A DNA stretch of 64,000 nucleotides from Deltaproteobacteria bacterium. Its GTDB lineage: Bacteria; Desulfobacterota; Desulfomonilia; UBA1062. This document shows, piece after piece, positions 61,977-64,000 of this stretch. Position 1 is the stretch's first letter. Every line of letters begins with the position of its first letter. The DNA lies in contig JAHDQN010000073.1 in assembly GCA_018433775.1 (NCBI GenBank), forward strand, positions 1 to 64,000, in the 5' to 3' direction. The notes beneath the pieces are model-generated. The model saw only the letters and a program-made list of their open reading frames with translations. It had not been told where the DNA came from and made no database searches. Position numbers and translations under genes: made by a program.

Positions 61977-62816
61977 ATGGGTTTTAACACACCAGTGCAG
62001 GTTGCGGAGGCTGTTGCAAACGCTGGTAAGAACAAGGCAAGTCTTCCGTTTCTTCAGATGACCATCCTTGGCATTTTTGCGGGCGCCTACATCGCCTTCG
62101 GAGCCGAGCTGTGCACCATGGTGCTCACCGGGACCTCGGCGACACTCGGACTCGGGATGTCCAAGTTCTTCGGAGGAGCGGTCTTCTCCGTAGGCCTCAT
62201 GTTGGTCGTCATCGGCGGTGCAGAGCTCTTCACCGGAAACAACCTCATGACCATCGGACTGTCCCGGGGTCAGTTCGGCGTGAAGGGAGTCGTGTACAAC
62301 TGGGTGGTGGTCTGGATCGCCAACTTGGTCGGCTCTCTCCTGCTCGTGTACATCATGTACAAGTCAACCCTGTGGATGACCGGAGGCGGCGCCGTGGGAC
62401 AGACCGCCATCGGGATCGCAAACGGCAAGGTAAACCTCACCTTTGCCGAGGCGTTCTATCGCGGCATCGGCTGTAACTGGCTCGTGTGCCTCGCCGTGTG
62501 GCTGGCATTCGCGGCCCAGGACGTGGTGGGCAAAATCTTCGGTATCTTCTTCCCCATCATGGCATTCGTCGCGTCCGGCTTCGAGCACTGCGTAGCGAAC
62601 ATGTACTTCATTCCCATGGGCATCGTGCTCAAGGGTACGGACAAGATGGCCGAGTTCTCCGCGGCACTGCCCGGCATCGAAAATCTCACCTGGGGCGGGT
62701 TCTTCATCGACAACATGATCCCGGTGACCCTGGGCAACATCGTGGGCGGCGCTATCTTCGTGGGTCTCGCATACTTCATGTGCTATGCGAACCAGCTGTG
62801 CAAGGCCGATAAGTAA
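61977..62816 (+). CDS. FNT-family formate/nitrite channel (FocA-like)
   Basis: 279 aa, about six membrane helices. FNT family features: FAGAYIAFGA in the first helix, GGAELFTGNN in the second half-helix, and the C-terminal half-membrane loop GIGCNWLVCLAVWLAFAA with the GFEHCVANMYF motif that includes the pore His. Formate is the likely cargo given the adjoining formate dehydrogenase, but nitrite or hydrosulfide members look similar. Start chosen at 61977 because GGAGG lies 5 bp upstream; the frame is open 52 codons further upstream through the hairpin region. Confidence 0.9.
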   Translation: MGFNTPVQVAEAVANAGKNKASLPFLQMTILGIFAGAYIAFGAELCTMVLTGTSATLGLGMSKFFGGAVFSVGLMLVVIGGAELFTGNNLMTIGLSRGQFGVKGVVYNWVVVWIANLVGSLLLVYIMYKSTLWMTGGGAVGQTAIGIANGKVNLTFAEAFYRGIGCNWLVCLAVWLAFAAQDVVGKIFGIFFPIMAFVASGFEHCVANMYFIPMGIVLKGTDKMAEFSAALPGIENLTWGGFFIDNMIPVTLGNIVGGAIFVGLAYFMCYANQLCKADK

Positions 62817-62845
62817 TCAGGCCGGAACATTTCGTGTATCATAGA

Positions 62846-62875
62846 GGGCCGCGCCCGCGTGAGCGGGCACGGTCC
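62846..62875 (+). other. GC-rich hairpin after the formate channel gene
   Basis: Two 13-nt arms with a 4-nt loop; 11 Watson-Crick pairs, one G-U and one mismatch. No T-run follows immediately (TCATTCCC), so efficient intrinsic termination is doubtful. It may end the formate operon or reduce read-through into the DRTGG gene. Confidence 0.4.
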
Positions 62876-63045
62876 TCATTCCCATTACGGTCCTTTTAAG
62901 GTGTCGTCTTTTCCGCCCGGACGATATTCCCGGTGATATTCATGTCTTTCGGGACACACCCGGTCCTTTATGCACCTGATTCTATTGACATTGAATCGAC
63001 CGGTATGGTACGAGATAACCATCTCTCCACTGGAGAAAAGACCGG

Positions 63046-63429
63046 GTGAAGCTCTCAGAAATCAGGGATCTGTTGAATGCACGCGTTATCGTGGGCGAAG
63101 ATAAGCTGGATGTCGAGATCACGACCGCCTTCGGGGCCGATCTGATGAGCGATGTCCTGTCCTTTGCCCGTTCCGGCTGCCTGCTGATCACCGGCCTTTC
63201 GAACCCTCAGGCCGTGAGAACCGCATATGCGCTCGACATCGCCGCAATCCTGGTGTGCCGGGGCAAGTCTCTCACCGATAAGTTCATAGAAATAGCCAGA
63301 GAGCTGGGTATCCCCATCCTGTGGACCAGGTTCATCATGTTCGAGTCGTGCGGCAGACTCTTTCAGGAAGGATTGACCGGCTGTATCCGGAAGACGGATG
63401 GAACCGAGGAAAAAACCATTGTCCGGTGA
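63046..63429 (+). CDS. DRTGG-domain protein
   Basis: 127 aa. It begins MKLSEIRDLLNARVIVGEDKLD and contains the DRTGG-family core (GADLMSDVLSFARSGCLLITGLSNPQAVRTA, given in parts) and DIAAILVCRGK. Small DRTGG proteins are regularly found beside [FeFe]-hydrogenase and Nuo-like operons in anaerobes, together with an HATPase protein; their role is not established. GTG start at 63046 after a GGAGA site. It overlaps the next gene by 32 bp, so they are translated as one unit. Confidence 0.78.
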   Translation: MKLSEIRDLLNARVIVGEDKLDVEITTAFGADLMSDVLSFARSGCLLITGLSNPQAVRTAYALDIAAILVCRGKSLTDKFIEIARELGIPILWTRFIMFESCGRLFQEGLTGCIRKTDGTEEKTIVR

Positions 63430-63862
63430 CGACCTCATCGAGTCGCTGGAGGGCATCTACCATATCCAGGGAAGAGACTTCGTGGATGCGGGGATCGTAT
63501 CCAGCGAGGTCAAGAAGAGTCTGCAGGGGAAGGGCATCCCGGAGAGCATCATCCGCAGGATCGCGGTGATCACCTTCGAAGCGGAGATCAACATCATTTC
63601 CTATGCCCAGCAGGGGACCATCCAGCTGTTCATCGAGCCGGACGCCGTGATCATCGAGGCAAACGACATGGGTCCGGGGATCGCGGATATCGATCTTGCG
63701 CTCCAGGAGGGCTATTCAACTGCCGACGACTCCATCCGGGAGCTGGGATTCGGCGCCGGCATGGGGCTGTGCAACATCAAAAAATTTTCGGATATCTTCG
63801 AGCTCACCTCCGAAGTCGGTCAGGGCACTCACCTGAAGAGCATCGTGAAGCTCAACGGTTAA
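63398..63862 (+). CDS. HATPase (anti-sigma factor / serine kinase-like) protein
   Basis: 154 aa. The Bergerat-fold ATPase is seen in FEAEINIISYAQ (N-box), ANDMGPGIADIDLAL (G1) and LGFGAGMGLCNIKKFSD (G2), as in RsbW/SpoIIAB-type proteins. No dimerisation His is present, so it is not a histidine kinase. In other genomes this protein is found between two DRTGG proteins near hydrogenase genes and is thought to be a signalling component. A longer N-terminal stretch (SGDDLIESLEGIYHIQGRDFVDAG) precedes the ATPase. Confidence 0.8.
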   Translation: MEPRKKPLSGDDLIESLEGIYHIQGRDFVDAGIVSSEVKKSLQGKGIPESIIRRIAVITFEAEINIISYAQQGTIQLFIEPDAVIIEANDMGPGIADIDLALQEGYSTADDSIRELGFGAGMGLCNIKKFSDIFELTSEVGQGTHLKSIVKLNG

Positions 63863-63873
63863 GGAGTACGGAA

Positions 63874-64000
63874 ATGAATCTGGAGACACTGATCGAGGCG
63901 CTCGGCCTGAAGTGCAAGTGCTGTTGGGAAAAGCTGAAAAGCACCCAGGTCAAGGGCGGCTATGCAGGGGATCTCCTCAGCGACGTCATGGCGAACAGCA
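63874..64000 (+). CDS. Second DRTGG-domain protein, 5' end
   Basis: Only 42 codons are visible before the window ends: MNLETLIEALGLK, a Cys-containing KCKCCWEKL stretch, and KGGYAGDLLSDVMANS, which is the DRTGG/PSP-type core (GGYxxDLLSDVM). An AAGGAG site 6 bp upstream supports the start, 11 bp after the ATPase gene. The expected neighbours beyond the edge are a PHP-domain protein and hydrogenase or Nuo-like subunits. Confidence 0.75.
   Translation, partial: MNLETLIEALGLKCKCCWEKLKSTQVKGGYAGDLLSDVMANS

Noticed and set aside
1..64000. CRISPR array, tRNA, rRNA or intact insertion sequence
   Set aside because: No regularly spaced direct repeats, cloverleaf-like segments, rRNA sequence or transposase genes were seen on either strand. 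A tRNA scan would be more reliable than reading by eye.

Overview
The window is about 60% GC and gene-dense. Its gene content suggests an anaerobic deltaproteobacterium (Desulfobacterota-like, possibly syntrophic or sulfate-reducing). The evidence is a selenocysteine-containing cytoplasmic formate dehydrogenase with NuoE/NuoF-type subunits, an FNT-family formate channel, a two-subunit oxygen-sensitive class I fumarase, thiolase and 3-hydroxyacyl-CoA dehydrogenase genes, PilZ proteins, and large multi-PAS kinases. This assignment is inference from gene content; no rRNA or marker gene is available to fix the taxon.

Layout. 1-8.0 kb (+): the end of a universal stress protein, a CoA-disulfide-reductase-like flavoprotein, a polysaccharide deacetylase, two related PilZ proteins, an orphan four-PAS histidine kinase, a TauE/SafE permease and a CbpM-like chaperone modulator. 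8.1-27.1 kb (-): a shortened MgtE-like transporter, then a two-partner secretion locus made of a 4474-residue filamentous adhesin (13.4 kb, a fifth of the window) and its TpsB outer-membrane transporter. An OmpA-type lipoprotein and DnaJ follow. 27.3-36.4 kb (mostly +): MarC, PurF, a free-standing class II aminoacyl-tRNA-synthetase-like protein (asparagine synthetase or AsnRS paralogue) behind a consensus sigma-54 promoter, and a four-gene MacAB-like ABC exporter operon. 37-49 kb: a methyltransferase, a giant hybrid kinase with a partner response regulator (-), a PKD/RCC1 lipoprotein and a chemoreceptor. 49-54.7 kb (-): hbd, thiolase, an SDR, fumarase alpha/beta and MobA, with a small conserved protein on + between the thiolase and SDR genes.

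54.7-64 kb (+) is the metabolic centre. It carries a NuoE-like subunit, a small [2Fe-2S] thioredoxin-fold protein, a NuoF-GltD fusion flavoprotein (1013 aa), and an 895-aa formate dehydrogenase catalytic subunit with an in-frame TGA (Sec352) and a bacterial SECIS hairpin. A formate channel follows, then the start of a DRTGG / HATPase / DRTGG signalling module that in other anaerobes usually accompanies [FeFe]-hydrogenase or Nuo-like complexes. MobA, which makes the guanine-dinucleotide molybdenum cofactor used by such enzymes, is divergently encoded next door. The proposed job is cytoplasmic formate oxidation or CO2 reduction coupled to NAD(H) through the NuoF part, and possibly to NADP(H) or ferredoxin through the GltD part.

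The most interesting items are the NuoF-GltD fusion formate dehydrogenase and its regulatory structures, the sigma-54-driven AsnRS-like protein, and the giant adhesin with a recent internal duplication. No rRNA, tRNA, CRISPR array or intact insertion sequence was seen.
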